Of a DNA stretch of 64,000 nucleotides, positions 63,733 through 64,000 are shown piece after piece. The DNA is taken from contig NCCZ01000002.1 of NCBI GenBank assembly GCA_002279935.1, forward strand, positions 186,001 to 250,000, written 5' to 3'. The notes under the pieces are model-generated. The model was given only the letters and a program-made list of their open reading frames with translations, was not told where the DNA came from and searched no databases. The DNA is from Hyphomicrobium sp. 12-62-95. GTDB taxonomy: Bacteria; Pseudomonadota; Alphaproteobacteria; Rhizobiales; Hyphomicrobiaceae. Both the position numbers and the translations under genes were made by a program. How positions within the stretch are numbered: the first letter of the stretch is position 1; every line of letters begins with the position of its first letter.

Positions 63733-64000
63733 ATGACAAAGCCCGTCTACATCCTCAACGGCCCGAACCTGAACCTCCTGGGTACGCGAGAACCGGCCAT
63801 CTACGGCCGCGACACGCTCGCGGACATCGAGGCTTTGGCGAAGGCGCGGGCAAAGTCGCTCGGTCTAGCCGTCGAGTTCCGGCAGACGAATGTCGAGGGC
63901 GAATTGATCGGCTGGGTGCAGGAGGCGCGGACGGCGTCTTCGGCGATCATCATCAATGCCGCTGGGCTGACGCATACATCAGTGGCACTGCTCGATGCGC
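63733..64000 (+). CDS. aroQ: 3-dehydroquinate dehydratase type II, N-terminal part
   Basis: The right edge cuts this gene after about 89 residues. The visible part, [20 protein letters not shown] with [26 protein letters not shown] and [14 protein letters not shown], is the type II (dodecameric) dehydroquinase of the shikimate pathway. NGPNLNLLG near residues 9-17 and NAAGLTHTS are active-site stretches. The catalytic tyrosine is probably the one in AIYG. Related genomes often follow aroQ with accB and accC, but this cannot be seen here. Confidence 0.95.
   Translation, partial: MTKPVYILNGPNLNLLGTREPAIYGRDTLADIEALAKARAKSLGLAVEFRQTNVEGELIGWVQEARTASSAIIINAAGLTHTSVALLDA

Overview
The window is GC-rich, densely packed chromosomal DNA from an alphaproteobacterium, most likely of the order Hyphomicrobiales (Rhizobiales). 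The signs are the three-subunit pntAA-pntAB-pntB transhydrogenase with a tiny aa3-oxidase subunit IV gene beside it, the rne / amidase / PBP1A / prfB block, a bactofilin, an intracellular PHB depolymerase, an OpgC-type membrane protein, a type III glutamine synthetase, and intergenic palindromes of the kind common in this order. I see no tRNA or rRNA gene, CRISPR array, prophage or insertion sequence. The genus cannot be named from this sequence alone.

Layout. 0-4 kb: an RND-efflux adaptor cut by the left edge, purD, then a minus-strand thiG-thiE-copper-storage-like cluster. 4-9.4 kb: a hydrolase, a cation exchanger with a small membrane partner, a di-haem cytochrome, a palindrome-rich gap and a carboxynorspermidine synthase-like gene. 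9.5-11.7 kb: purE-purK and rpsU, whose product carries a long glycine-rich tail. 11.7-22.6 kb: a lipase-like hydrolase, a secreted HExxH protein, the pnt operon, the orphan oxidase subunit IV, two overlapping paralogous secreted proteins, an ABC1 kinase-like protein, Kup and a DUF1285 protein. 22.8-29.8 kb: a four-gene MoxR / DUF58 / DUF4159 / membrane-protein operon. 30-33.9 kb: PHB depolymerase, a phospholipase C-like/DUF4332 fusion, and a TetR regulator with a palindromic candidate operator. 33.9-36 kb: a TPP riboswitch and thiC, whose reading frame contains an in-frame GC-rich palindromic element. 36-45 kb: OpgC-like protein, two metallo-beta-lactamase-fold hydrolases, a 25-codon ORF with a near-perfect Shine-Dalgarno, bactofilin, pyroglutamyl peptidase and a long CoA-transferase. 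45-49.6 kb: a NikR-like regulator divergent from a creatininase-family amidohydrolase plus glutamine synthetase III, with a NodU-type carbamoyltransferase convergent to them. 49.9-51.7 kb: coiled-coil protein, thiS and prfB, the last with a programmed frameshift. 51.8-64 kb: PBP1A, amidase, RNase E with a very long leader, M15-type and M48 peptidases, a DsbA-like protein and the start of aroQ.

How the genes fit together. Purine synthesis (purD, purE, purK) and thiamine synthesis (thiC, thiG, thiE, thiS) recur through the window, and the thi genes sit in three separate places. Cell-envelope functions dominate the right third. The most unusual unit is at 45.0-47.8 kb. A NikR homologue that has lost two of the four canonical nickel ligands faces an exact copy of the classical NikR operator (GTATGA-N16-TCATAC). 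That operator begins where a sigma-54-like promoter would start transcription of the amidohydrolase-glutamine synthetase pair. This suggests a nitrogen-responsive operon under a repurposed NikR, which I regard as the best candidate in this window for an undescribed regulatory system.
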